Positions 25,193 through 33,909 of a stretch of 64,000 nucleotides of DNA are shown in pieces (within the stretch, counting starts at the first letter, position 1; every line of letters begins with the position of its first letter). Both the position numbers and the translations under genes were made by a program. The stretch is from Brevundimonas vesicularis NBRC 12165 (lineage in GTDB: Bacteria; Pseudomonadota; Alphaproteobacteria; Caulobacterales; Caulobacteraceae): NCBI RefSeq assembly GCF_001592205.1, contig NZ_BCWM01000003.1, positions 148,524-212,523 of the forward strand, given 5' to 3'. The notes beneath the pieces were generated by a model. It was not told the DNA's origin. It worked only from the letters and a program-made list of their open reading frames with translations, and ran no database searches.

Positions 25193-25766
25193 ACGCTCGC
25201 TTCCCGCCGCCTATTTCGAAGGCATCTTCGCCGGGGACGCCGATCCGTGGGATTTGGCCTCCAGCCCCTATGAGGCCGCCAAATTCGATCGCACCATCGC
25301 CGCCCTGTCGACGCGGCGAGCGGCTGTTGCGCTCGAGGTCGGTTGTGCGGGCGGCGTCCTGACCGAGCGGCTGAGCGCAGTCTGCGATCGTCTGTTGGCG
25401 ATCGACGTCAGCCCGACCGCCCTGGAGCGGGCGCGTCAGAGTCTGTCGGGGAGGCGGAAAGTCCGGTTCGCGGCCGCGGCCTTCCCTCGGGAATGTCCGG
25501 TTCTGGACGGGCTGGATCTCGTCGTCCTGTCCGAAGTCGCCTACTACTGGAGCGACGCCGATCTGGACCTGGCGGCGCAACGCATCGCTGATGGCTTGGT
25601 CGATGGCGGACGCGTTCTTCTGGTGCACTGGACCGGCGAGACCGACTATCCCCAGACCGCCGACGACGCCGTCGAGCGCCTCTGGCTCGGATTATCGAAC
25701 CTCATGCAAGTGGAGCTCGCCGAACGGCATCCGAACTATCGGCTGGATATGTGGAGCCGGCGATGA
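25185..25766 (+). CDS. NodS-like SAM-dependent methyltransferase
   Basis: A 193-residue class I methyltransferase. YFEGIFAGDADPWDLASSPY is the N-terminal signature of the NodS group. AVALEVGCAGGVLTERL is the SAM-binding motif I, LLAIDVSPTALERAR is motif II, and DLVVLSEVAYYW is the post-motif. NodS N-methylates the free amine left after NodB deacetylates a chitooligosaccharide. Here a deacetylase gene precedes it immediately, so N-methylation of a deacetylated sugar is a reasonable inference. The actual acceptor is unknown. Confidence 0.85.
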   Translation: MAERSLPAAYFEGIFAGDADPWDLASSPYEAAKFDRTIAALSTRRAAVALEVGCAGGVLTERLSAVCDRLLAIDVSPTALERARQSLSGRRKVRFAAAAFPRECPVLDGLDLVVLSEVAYYWSDADLDLAAQRIADGLVDGGRVLLVHWTGETDYPQTADDAVERLWLGLSNLMQVELAERHPNYRLDMWSRR

Positions 25767-26617
25767 CGAGGCTGTCCGCTCTGACGCTGGTTCGCAACCG
25801 GCAGGCGCATCTGGACCGATTGGTCGAGGGATTGATGCTCAGCGCCTCGCCGCCCGACGAACTGATCGTCGTCGACATGAGCGATGCGCCCGTGAGGCCG
25901 CCGCCGGTGGGTTTTGCGGTCCGCGTCGAACGTCTGGCGGGCGACGCCCTGCCTCTGGCGGCCGCCCGAAATCTGGCGGCCGCCTTGGCATCAGGCGATA
26001 TCCTGCTGTTTCTGGACGTGGATTGCATCGTGTCGTCGGCAGTTTGCGGCCGGATGCAGGCCGTGCTCGCCAAGCATGACGCCGTCGTCTGTCCGGAAGT
26101 GCTCTATCTTCCCGCCGGAGCCGTCCGGCCGGGTCCCCTGTCGGAAGTCGATCTGAGAGCGGCCGGCCGGCCCCATCCCGTGCGCCCCTTTCCGCAGGAA
26201 GGCGAAAGCCTGGAGCGCAATCCCGGCCTGTTCTGGTCTCTGGCTTTCGCGCTCCGTCGCTCGACCTTCCATCGGCTTGGCGGGTTCGACGAGACCTATG
26301 TCGGCTACGGCGCCGAAGACACGGACCTGGGTTTTTGCACCGCGCGAGAGGGCCTGCCGCTCCTCTTCGCCGGCGGCGCACCGGTCTTCCACCAGCACCA
26401 TGAGGGCTATGATCCGCCCCTGCAGCATTTTCGCGCGCTGATCGCCAACGCCAAACGCTTTCACGCCGCTTGGTCGGTCTGGCCGATGGACGGTTGGCTG
26501 AGGGCGATGGCGGATATAGGGCTGATCGACTGGTCGTCGGACGGATTGACCATTCGGCGCGACCCCACGCTGGCCGAAATCGCCGCCGCACGAAAAGATC
26601 CTGCAAATCCCTTCTAG
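25763..26617 (+). CDS. GT2/galactosyltransferase-like glycosyltransferase
   Basis: A 284-residue GT-A enzyme. ALTLVRNRQAHLDRLVEGL starts the nucleotide-binding domain, LLFLDVDCIVSS holds the DxD, and GGFDETYVGYGAEDTDLGF is the C-terminal galactosyltransferase-type motif. No membrane segment is seen. It begins by ATGA overlap with the methyltransferase gene, which I used to set the start at 25763 rather than the in-frame ATG 12 bases earlier. It is the last gene of the overlapping block; the next gene follows after an 88-base gap. Confidence 0.88.
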   Translation: MTRLSALTLVRNRQAHLDRLVEGLMLSASPPDELIVVDMSDAPVRPPPVGFAVRVERLAGDALPLAAARNLAAALASGDILLFLDVDCIVSSAVCGRMQAVLAKHDAVVCPEVLYLPAGAVRPGPLSEVDLRAAGRPHPVRPFPQEGESLERNPGLFWSLAFALRRSTFHRLGGFDETYVGYGAEDTDLGFCTAREGLPLLFAGGAPVFHQHHEGYDPPLQHFRALIANAKRFHAAWSVWPMDGWLRAMADIGLIDWSSDGLTIRRDPTLAEIAAARKDPANPF

Positions 26618-26705
26618 GCCGGTTCCGTCGCGCTGGCAGCTGAAATGACCGGTCGGGGGTACGAAAGCGGGCGCAACCCTCGGCCGGCCTTGGGGTTGAG
26701 CCAGG

Positions 26706-29700
26706 ATGAAATCGTCACCCGCCGACCCCGATCTTTCCGCCACAGGCCAGCAGGTCCTGGTCGATGGGCCAGCCCCCCAGGCGGACGATGGCAAGCGTTG
26801 GAAAATGCCGGCGGCGGCCGTGGCGGCCGGACTTGCTGAGATGACGACCAAGCGCTCGCAGGCCGTGGTGTTCATCGCGACCAGCGAACGTCGCGCCGAT
26901 GAGATTGCGGCGGCGCTCTCGCCGATGGTGAAGGACGCCGAGGTGTTGATCTTGCCGCCTTGGGACTGCCTGCCCTACGACCGCGCCGCGCCTTCGCGAG
27001 AAAGCATGGGGCGGCGGATGGCCGTCTTGGCCGCCCTGAACGAAGCCAGCGCAAGGCCCGTGTTCCTGGTCGCCTCGCCCGATGCGATCGTGCAGCGGAC
27101 GCCGTCGCGCGAACGGATCAAGGCCCGCTTGTCGCTCGCGGCGGGCGAGGCGCTGGATCGCGAAGTCCTGGAATCGTTTCTTACGGATACGGGCTATGCG
27201 GCGGATGAGCGGGTCGACGAACCTGGCGAGTACGCTCTGCTCGGCGCGGTGGTCGACGTCTTTCCGCCGGCGTCCGCAACGCCTTATCGCATCGCTTTGG
27301 ACGAGGCGGACCGGATCATCGAGATCCACGCCTTCGATCCCGTATCGCAGCGCCGGGGCGCCGAGATCGAGACGATCTGTCTGACCCCGGCAGCTGAATG
27401 GAGCGACCGGTCGCCCGAGGATGACGAGGCTGATCATCAGGACACGGGCCCGTCGATCGATGCTGAGACCTCCACGACCCTGTTTGATTTCCTCGTCAAG
27501 CCGATGATCCTGACTGACGTGGGCGTCGAGGATCGGTTCGAACGCATTCGCGCGCATGTGGCCGAAGCCTATGACACGCGCCTGCGGTTCAGTGAGGGCG
27601 CGCGTCCTGCGAAACCCGACAGCCTCTATTTGACGGAAAAGGACGTTCGGCAGGCGTTGAAAGGCGCCAAACCCCTGAGCGTCGAGGGTTGGGCGCCGAC
27701 GCCGGCCTTCGCATTGGAGAAGTCGCCGGGGCGGGCCCTTAAACAATTCATTGCCGAGCGGCGCGAGGCGGGCGACCGCATCGTTCTGACAGGATTGCCT
27801 CATGAGCACAGGATCATCCTACGCCTGCTGCGTCGCCACGATATCGATACGCCGGTGGCGCTCGAGAGCTGGACCGCGATCGCACCACTGCAGCCCGGGC
27901 AGATCGCCGTCGTGACCGCTGATCTGGACACAGGCTTCCGACAGTCGGCCGCCGGTCTAGTCGTCCTGACGCCCTCGGACATTTTCGGCGGCCGGATCGC
28001 GCGAGGATCCGGCGACACGAACGATGCGTTCGGAGAGACCGAACTGCGGTTGGACGATGTGGTCATCCATGAAGACCACGGTCTGGGCGTCCTGAAGGCG
28101 TTGGAGCGGGTCGCTGCCGATGGTGTCGAGCGCGACGTTCTGCGCATCGAATATCACGGCGGAGGCACCATCCTCGCGCCGATCGAGGAGTTCGGCAAAA
28201 TCTGGCGTTATGGCTCGGAGCCGGACGCAGTGTCGCTGGATCGGCTGAATACCCAGGGATGGCTGAAGCGACGCGCCAAGGTCAGCGCGCAGATCGACGA
28301 GGCCGTAGCGGCCTTGTCCGCCCGGGCCGAAGCGCGCGCAGCGTTGAGGACCGAGCCGATCGCCGCGCCGCGTCAGGCGCTGGCCCGGTTCGCCGCAGGG
28401 TTCGCCTTCCCCGAAACGACCGATCAGGCGCGCGCCATCGAGGCGGTCCTGTCCGACCTGGGATCCGGCAAGCCCATGAACCGGCTCGTCTGCGGCGATG
28501 TCGGTTTCGGCAAGACCGAGGTCGCCCTGCGCGCTGCGGCGGCCGTGGCCCTTGCCGGCAAACAGGTCATCGTCGTCGCCCCGACCACCGTCCTGGCGCG
28601 TCAGCATTTCGAGGTCTTCAAGAGACGGTTCAAGGACACGGACATTCAAATCGGCCACCTATCGCGCGCCGCAGACAGCGCGGAGGCGCGGGCGGTCAAG
28701 GCAGGGCTGGCGGACGGCTCCATGCGCGTCGTGGTGGGTACGCAGGCGCTGGCGTCGGAAGGGTTGGCGTTTTCCAGCCTCGGGCTTGTCATCATCGATG
28801 AGGAGCATCGCTTCGGCGCGCAGATGAAATCTGCCTTGGCAGAGAAGGCGCCGCATCTGTTGTCGATGTCGGCCACGCCGATTCCAAGAACCCTGCAGAG
28901 CGCCATGGTCGGCATTCAGGACGTCAGCCTGATCGCCAGTCCGCCCGCCCGACGCCGGCCCATCCGAACCTTCATGACCCCGTTCGACGCTGGGGCCGTT
29001 CGCCTGTCGCTGATGCGCGAGAAGGCGCGGGGCGGGCAGAGTTTCGTGGTCGTGCCGCGGATCGAGGATATGGAACCCTTGGCGGAACGCTTGAAGACTC
29101 TGACGCCCGAGCTGTCGGTGGTTTCGGCGCACGGTGACATGTCCCCGTCCGCGATCGACGAGGTTATGAGCCGGTTCTCCGACGGCGAGGGGGACGTGCT
29201 TCTGGCCACGAACATCATCGAGACCGGCCTGGATGTGCCGCGCGCCAATACGATGCTGATCTGGCGGCCGGACCGGTTTGGCCTGGCGCAGTTGCATCAG
29301 CTGCGCGGGCGTGTCGGCCGGGGGCGCCGCCAGGGCTTCACCTATCTGCTTTCCGATCCCGAAACGCCGATGGCGGCGGCGACGGAAGCGCGCTTGCAGA
29401 CGCTAGAGGCGCTGGACCGACTGGGGGCGGGCTTCGCGATCAGCGGGCGCGATCTGGACCTGCGCGGCGGCGGCGATCTGGTGGGCGAGGAACAGGCCGG
29501 ACATGTCAGGCTGATCGGCTCGGCCCTTTACCAGGCCGTCCTGGCTCGGGCGCTCGCGGCTGCCAAAGGCGATCCCGATCCAGACCAAGCCTCTCCCAGT
29601 CTAAACGTCGGCGCGACAGGACATCTGCCGGCGGACTACATCCCCGACGAAACCGTGCGCATCAATCTTTATGCCCGGTTGGCGCGCGCCACGACGGCGG

Positions 29701-30011
29701 AAGATGTCGACGCCTTGCGAGACGAAGCCGAAGATCGGTTCGGCTCTTTACCAGACCCCGCAGAGGACCTGTTTACCGGCCGTCGCCTGGCGGCGCTCGC
29801 CCGTGATGCCGGCGTCACGGAAATCGTATCGGGACCGAAGGCGACGGCGTTGCGGATCGCAGCGGCGCGTCGGCCCGGCATGGAAGCGTCGTTGCCGTTG
29901 CGCGATGATCGACGCTGGTCCGAGGATCGCATGATCGTCGATGCCGCCAACGATCAACCGCACGACACGGCCTTCATCGAGAAGCTTCTGACCGAATTGG
30001 CGGCGGCCTGA
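26706..30011 (+). CDS. Mfd-like transcription-repair coupling helicase (possible paralogue)
   Basis: An 1101-residue Mfd-type protein. Regions in order: UvrB-like N-terminus with ILPPWDCLPYDRAAPSRES (about 80-100), an RNA-polymerase-interaction-like segment with HEDHGLGVLKALE (about 455), the RecG/Mfd translocase with Walker A GDVGFGKTEVA (about 596-606), DEEHR (about 698), SATPIPRTL, and the TRG region HQLRGRVGRGRRQG (about 864), then a C-terminal D7-like domain (about 985-1085). It is somewhat shorter than typical Mfd and its N-terminal half is divergent. Canonical Mfd frees stalled RNA polymerase and recruits UvrA. Whether this is the cell's only Mfd or a second copy cannot be judged from this window. 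It follows the glycosyltransferase block on the same strand. Confidence 0.82.
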   Translation: MKSSPADPDLSATGQQVLVDGPAPQADDGKRWKMPAAAVAAGLAEMTTKRSQAVVFIATSERRADEIAAALSPMVKDAEVLILPPWDCLPYDRAAPSRESMGRRMAVLAALNEASARPVFLVASPDAIVQRTPSRERIKARLSLAAGEALDREVLESFLTDTGYAADERVDEPGEYALLGAVVDVFPPASATPYRIALDEADRIIEIHAFDPVSQRRGAEIETICLTPAAEWSDRSPEDDEADHQDTGPSIDAETSTTLFDFLVKPMILTDVGVEDRFERIRAHVAEAYDTRLRFSEGARPAKPDSLYLTEKDVRQALKGAKPLSVEGWAPTPAFALEKSPGRALKQFIAERREAGDRIVLTGLPHEHRIILRLLRRHDIDTPVALESWTAIAPLQPGQIAVVTADLDTGFRQSAAGLVVLTPSDIFGGRIARGSGDTNDAFGETELRLDDVVIHEDHGLGVLKALERVAADGVERDVLRIEYHGGGTILAPIEEFGKIWRYGSEPDAVSLDRLNTQGWLKRRAKVSAQIDEAVAALSARAEARAALRTEPIAAPRQALARFAAGFAFPETTDQARAIEAVLSDLGSGKPMNRLVCGDVGFGKTEVALRAAAAVALAGKQVIVVAPTTVLARQHFEVFKRRFKDTDIQIGHLSRAADSAEARAVKAGLADGSMRVVVGTQALASEGLAFSSLGLVIIDEEHRFGAQMKSALAEKAPHLLSMSATPIPRTLQSAMVGIQDVSLIASPPARRRPIRTFMTPFDAGAVRLSLMREKARGGQSFVVVPRIEDMEPLAERLKTLTPELSVVSAHGDMSPSAIDEVMSRFSDGEGDVLLATNIIETGLDVPRANTMLIWRPDRFGLAQLHQLRGRVGRGRRQGFTYLLSDPETPMAAATEARLQTLEALDRLGAGFAISGRDLDLRGGGDLVGEEQAGHVRLIGSALYQAVLARALAAAKGDPDPDQASPSLNVGATGHLPADYIPDETVRINLYARLARATTAEDVDALRDEAEDRFGSLPDPAEDLFTGRRLAALARDAGVTEIVSGPKATALRIAAARRPGMEASLPLRDDRRWSEDRMIVDAANDQPHDTAFIEKLLTELAAA

Positions 30012-30148
30012 GGGCATGGCGGGCTTGAGCCGGTTTCAACGTCTGGAGTCTGTTTTGTTGGGAGCAATTCCGCCGCTGGCGCGCTGATCGACGACCGCCG
30101 ACCGATCACGGCGGAGCCTCGCGTCTTCGCTTTCTAAAAAGCCCCTGC

Positions 30149-31508
30149 ATGCTCACAGACACCCGCCTTACTGTCGTCTTCCTTCATTCCCTGGGCTCGA
30201 GCCGCCACGATTGGGACGCGGTGATCGACCGGCTTGCCGATGAGGTGGTGACCGTCGCGATCGATCTTCCAGGGTTCGGGGACAGGGCAGGGGAAGGCTA
30301 TGGCGATGTCCAAGCCGTGCTCGAGGACCTGAGCCGCCGCCTTACCGATCTTCATCTCCCGCGCTGGATCCTTGTCGGCCACAGCATGGGCGGCAAGTTT
30401 GCGACCCTGATCGCCGCGCGGGCGCGTGACGGGGCGGCCGGTCTGAGCGGGTTGCTGGGCGTGGTGCTGGTCGCCGGATCGCCACCCTCGTCGGAGCCGA
30501 TGGACGAGAGCAGGCGTGCGGATATGCTGACCTGGTTCGACGATCCGACCAGGATCGAGGATCGGGGACGCCAGTTCTATCGACGCCAATACCGCCGCCG
30601 GTCTGCCGCAGGCCGCCTTCGATCGGGCCCTGGCTGATTTCACTCGATCCAGCCCCGAAGCCTGGCGCGGATGGCTGGCCGAAGGATCGCGCGAGGACTG
30701 GTCCGATCAGGCCGGCGTCCTGCCTTTCCCCGCCCTGATCATCGCCGGCGCAGAGGATGGCGATCTCGGCGAGGCGGCGCAGCGGCGTGTCAACGCCCCC
30801 CACTATCGCGCGGCTGACGTGGTGGTCGTGTCGGATGCGGCGCACCTGATCCCTCAGGAACAGCCAGACCGTCTCGCCGGCCTGGTTCTGGAGTTCGTCG
30901 GGAAGCTCGGTTCATCTGCGCTGCCTCCACCCTTTGTGGATCTGATGGCGTCCGATCGCGTGTCGGATCGCACGCGACGCGCAATGCTGGATCGTCATTT
31001 CGGTCCGGCGCCAGCTGACGGCGGCGTCCTGAACCCGACCCAGCGCGCCGTCCTGTCGGCGATGATAGCGCGAATTCTGCCCGATGGGGGCGATCCGGAT
31101 GATCTGACGCGGCGTCTCGATGTGGCGCTCGCCAGAGGACAGGGCGACGGGTGGCGGTTCGCCGACCTTCCCTCGGACGCCGAGGCCTGGCGACGCGGGC
31201 TGGATGAGATCGCCGCCACGGCGCCGGAGTTCGCAACCCTGGCCCCCGATCGCCAAGACGACATCCTGCGCACCATTTCGCAGGGCGAATGGCCCGAGCC
31301 GGGCCGGCTTTCGGCAGACGCCATGAAGCTCTGGTTCGAGGACGTCGTGTCCGAGGCCGCGCGCCTGTGGATGTCGCTGCCATCGACTTGGGCCCAGATC
31401 GGTTACGACGGTTTCGCCACGGGCGGCAAAGGCCGGTTCCAGGGATATGACCAGACGGCGGCGGACCACACCGAACCTTGGCGTCTGCCGAGGGAGGGCG
31501 TGGGTTGA
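30149..31508 (+). pseudogene. Alpha/beta-hydrolase fused to gluconate 2-dehydrogenase subunit 3-like domain, frameshifted
   Basis: The first part (30149 to about 30575) encodes an alpha/beta-hydrolase: FLHSLGSSRHDW, and the nucleophile elbow GHSMGGKFA. Its frame ends at 30637 in an arginine-rich tail. In the next frame, from about 30570, the hydrolase continues (DANTAAGLPQAAFDRALADF, LPFPALIIAGAEDGD, catalytic His in SDAAHLIPQEQ). It then runs into a gluconate 2-dehydrogenase subunit 3-like domain (LNPTQRAVLSAMIARILPDG … WLSLPS-like end) and stops at 31508. A single extra base near 30576-30582 explains the break. The intact protein would have about 450 residues. The subunit-3 domain normally partners a GMC oxidoreductase, and exactly such a gene follows with TTGA overlap. 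The break may be real inactivation or a base-calling error. Confidence 0.75.
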
Positions 31509-33049
31509 GCGCGCCTGCAAGGACGGCCGGCGAAACCGATGTCGTCATCATCGGCAGCGGGGCCGGCGGGGCTCCGATCGCGGCCAGGCTGGCGAAGGCC
31601 GGGCTGTCGGTCACGGTGTTGGAGGCGGGGCGGGCTTTCGATCCGGCGGAGCATACGCCCGACGAAACGACGGCCGATCTCTATTGGATGGAGGAGCGCC
31701 TGAGCGGAGGGCGCGACCCGACCGCCTTTGGGGCCAACAACTCCGGCCAGGGCGTCGGCGGCTCGCTCCTGCACTGGGGCGCCTTCTGCCCACGACCCGA
31801 TCCCCGTGATCTGACGCTGGCCTCGGAGACGGGACGCGGGCGGAACTGGCCGTTCGGCTGGGACGAACTGGAATCCTATGTCGAGACCGTAGAGACGGTG
31901 ATCGGGGTCTCAGGCCCGGCCGACTATCCGTGGGGCGGGCGACAGTTCGCCTATCCGCCTGTCCCGCGCAACGCCCCGGCGGATGCAATGGCCCGTGGCG
32001 CGACGGCCGTCGGGCTGACCGTTACGGATGCGCCGGCGGCCGTGCTGTCCCGCGATCGCGAGGCGGGGACGACGCCCTACCGCATGGCCTGCGTCAACTG
32101 CGGCGCCTGCCACCAGGGATGCAGAACCGGCGCCAAGGGCGGCGCGGACAACAGCTTTCTGCCGATGGCCGCAGCCAATGGAGCCAAGACTATCGCCAAC
32201 GCGCGGGCCATAGGCGTGGAGCGTGACGCCGGTGGACGGATCAAGTGCGTGATCTATCGTCGCGACGGGCAGGATCATCGGCTGAACTGTCGAGCGCTGT
32301 TCCTTTGTGCGGGCGGTGTCGAGACGCCGCGCCTGCTGCTGAACTGGGGATTAGGCAACGCCGGCGGCGAGGTCGGCCACAACTTCATGACCCATGTGGC
32401 GACCCAGGTCTGGGGCCGGTTCGACGCCGACATGTCGATGAACCGCGGCTATCCCTCTTCCCTGATCAGCGAAGACATGGTGCGTCCGTCGGACGCGAAC
32501 TTCGCCGGCGGCTATCTGATCCAAAGCCTTGGCGTCATGCCGGTCACCCTGGCGGGCGGGTTCGCGCGGGGCGGGGGCCTCTGGGGCGCGCCGCTGGTCG
32601 ATACGCTACGCAACTATCGCCGGCTCGCCGGGATCGGCATCAATGGAGAGTGTCTGCCGGACGACGACAACCGCCTGACCCTGTCCGATGAGGTCGACGC
32701 CGTCGGGCTGCGCAAGGCGCGGATCGACTTCAGCTATGGCGAGAACGAGCGGCGTCTGGACGCCCATGCCCGGCGCATCATGACGGAGATTTGGACCGCC
32801 GCCGGCGCCGAGGACATCTTCGCGGTGGCCCGGTCGGCGCACACCATCGGCGGCTGCCGGATGGGGGACAAGTCGGACGGGGCGGTCGTCGACGCCGACG
32901 GGTGCAGCGTCGAGATCGACAACCTGTACGTCTGCGACAACTCCGTCTTCCCCAGCGCGCTTTCGGCCAACCCGGCCTTGACCCTCATGGCCGTCGCCCT
33001 GCGCACGGCCGATCGCTTCCTCGAACGTCAACGAACAGGAGATTTGTGA
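31505..33049 (+). CDS. GMC family oxidoreductase with CxxCxxCxxxC motif
   Basis: A 514-residue flavoprotein. I chose the TTG at 31505, which overlaps the preceding stop and follows a strong AGGGAGGG ribosome-binding site; the protein then begins shortly before DVVIIGSGAGGAPIA (FAD dinucleotide site). The GMC_oxred_C domain carries the catalytic HTIGGCRMG and SALSANPALTLMA. Between them CVNCGACHQGC (about residue 195) is a C-x2-C-x2-C-x3-C arrangement suggesting an iron-sulfur cluster or structural metal. Partner subunit-3 and alpha/beta-hydrolase domains are encoded just upstream. The family oxidises alcohols or sugars and passes electrons to the respiratory chain. The substrate is unknown. 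Confidence 0.88.
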   Translation: MSAPARTAGETDVVIIGSGAGGAPIAARLAKAGLSVTVLEAGRAFDPAEHTPDETTADLYWMEERLSGGRDPTAFGANNSGQGVGGSLLHWGAFCPRPDPRDLTLASETGRGRNWPFGWDELESYVETVETVIGVSGPADYPWGGRQFAYPPVPRNAPADAMARGATAVGLTVTDAPAAVLSRDREAGTTPYRMACVNCGACHQGCRTGAKGGADNSFLPMAAANGAKTIANARAIGVERDAGGRIKCVIYRRDGQDHRLNCRALFLCAGGVETPRLLLNWGLGNAGGEVGHNFMTHVATQVWGRFDADMSMNRGYPSSLISEDMVRPSDANFAGGYLIQSLGVMPVTLAGGFARGGGLWGAPLVDTLRNYRRLAGIGINGECLPDDDNRLTLSDEVDAVGLRKARIDFSYGENERRLDAHARRIMTEIWTAAGAEDIFAVARSAHTIGGCRMGDKSDGAVVDADGCSVEIDNLYVCDNSVFPSALSANPALTLMAVALRTADRFLERQRTGDL

Positions 33050-33852
33050 TGGACCTCGGGATCAAGGGGCGGATCGCCCTCATTTCCGGCGCCGATTCCG
33101 GCATGGGCAAGGAGACGGCGCGGCTGTTGCTGGAAGCCGGCGTACGGGTCGCCTTGACCGACAAGCCGGACGGCACGCTGGATGAAGCCGTCCAGGAGCT
33201 TTCCGCCTTGGGCGAATGCATCGGCGTGACCGGCGACGTCACCAAGGCCGACGATGTCGAACGCCTGTGGGCGGAGGTCCGAGACCGCATGGGCGATCCG
33301 GACATCTATGTGAACGCAGCGGGCGTGACCGGCGCGACCGGCGATTTCCTGGATGTCGATGACGCCGGTTGGCTGGAGACGCTCGACATCAATCTGATGG
33401 GCGCGGTGCGGATGTGCCGCCAGGCCATTCCGGCCATGCGGCGCTCGGGCTGGGGCCGTATCGTCCTGTTCGCGTCGGAGGATGCGGTCCAGCCCTATGT
33501 CGACGAACTGGCCTATTGCGCCTCGAAAGCTGGCATTCTCAGCCTGGCGAAGGGTCTGTCCAAGGCCTATGGCTGCGACAATGTGCTGGTGAACACGGTC
33601 TCGCCCGCCTTCATCGCCACCCCGATGACCGACGCCATGATGAAGAAGCGCGCCGAGGAACGCGGCGAAACCTTCGAGGAGGCGATCAAGAGCTTCCTGA
33701 AGGAAGAGCGGCCTGGCATGACGCTGGATCGCAGGGGCAAGCCGGAGGAGGTGGCGGCGGCCGTCGCCTTCCTGTGTTCGGAGCGCGCCAGCTTTATCAA
33801 CGGTGCGGGCATACGGGTGGATTCCGGCTCGGTCGCCACCATCGCCGGCTAG
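33049..33852 (+). CDS. Short-chain dehydrogenase/reductase
   Basis: A 267-residue SDR. The start at 33049 overlaps the GMC stop by one base (TGATG). The cofactor motif is SGADSGMGKETA. Catalytic Ser is in LFASEDAVQPY and Tyr/Lys in ELAYCASKAG. A helical insertion, KSFLKEERPGMTLDRRG, precedes the usual closing NGAGIRVDSGS. It is the last gene of the hydrolase-fusion/GMC/SDR operon, which is closed by a strong bidirectional terminator. It probably acts on the same alcohol/ketone substrate family as the GMC enzyme. Confidence 0.9.
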   Translation: MDLGIKGRIALISGADSGMGKETARLLLEAGVRVALTDKPDGTLDEAVQELSALGECIGVTGDVTKADDVERLWAEVRDRMGDPDIYVNAAGVTGATGDFLDVDDAGWLETLDINLMGAVRMCRQAIPAMRRSGWGRIVLFASEDAVQPYVDELAYCASKAGILSLAKGLSKAYGCDNVLVNTVSPAFIATPMTDAMMKKRAEERGETFEEAIKSFLKEERPGMTLDRRGKPEEVAAAVAFLCSERASFINGAGIRVDSGSVATIAG

Positions 33853-33872
33853 TCGTCCCGCCGAAAGAGAGA

Positions 33873-33904
33873 CCGGCGGCGGGACGATCCCGCCGCCGGT
33901 TTTG
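33873..33904. terminator. Bidirectional Rho-independent terminator between convergent genes
   Basis: CCGGCGGCGGGA pairs with TCCCGCCGCCGG around a 3-base loop and is followed by TTTTGTCTTG on the plus strand. It sits between the plus-strand SDR and the minus-strand SDR, whose stops lie within 60 bases of each other. Confidence 0.85.
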
Positions 33905-33909
33905 TCTTG

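Noticed and set aside
24001..25362. 453-residue open frame across the acyl-CoA dehydrogenase and PIG-L genes
   Set aside because: Arg- and Ser-rich translation in the wrong frame of two genes with intact motifs.
20310..26617. True nod gene cluster
   Set aside because: No NodA, NodC or NodIJ homologues and the deacetylase is PIG-L rather than NodB type; only the chemistry is analogous.
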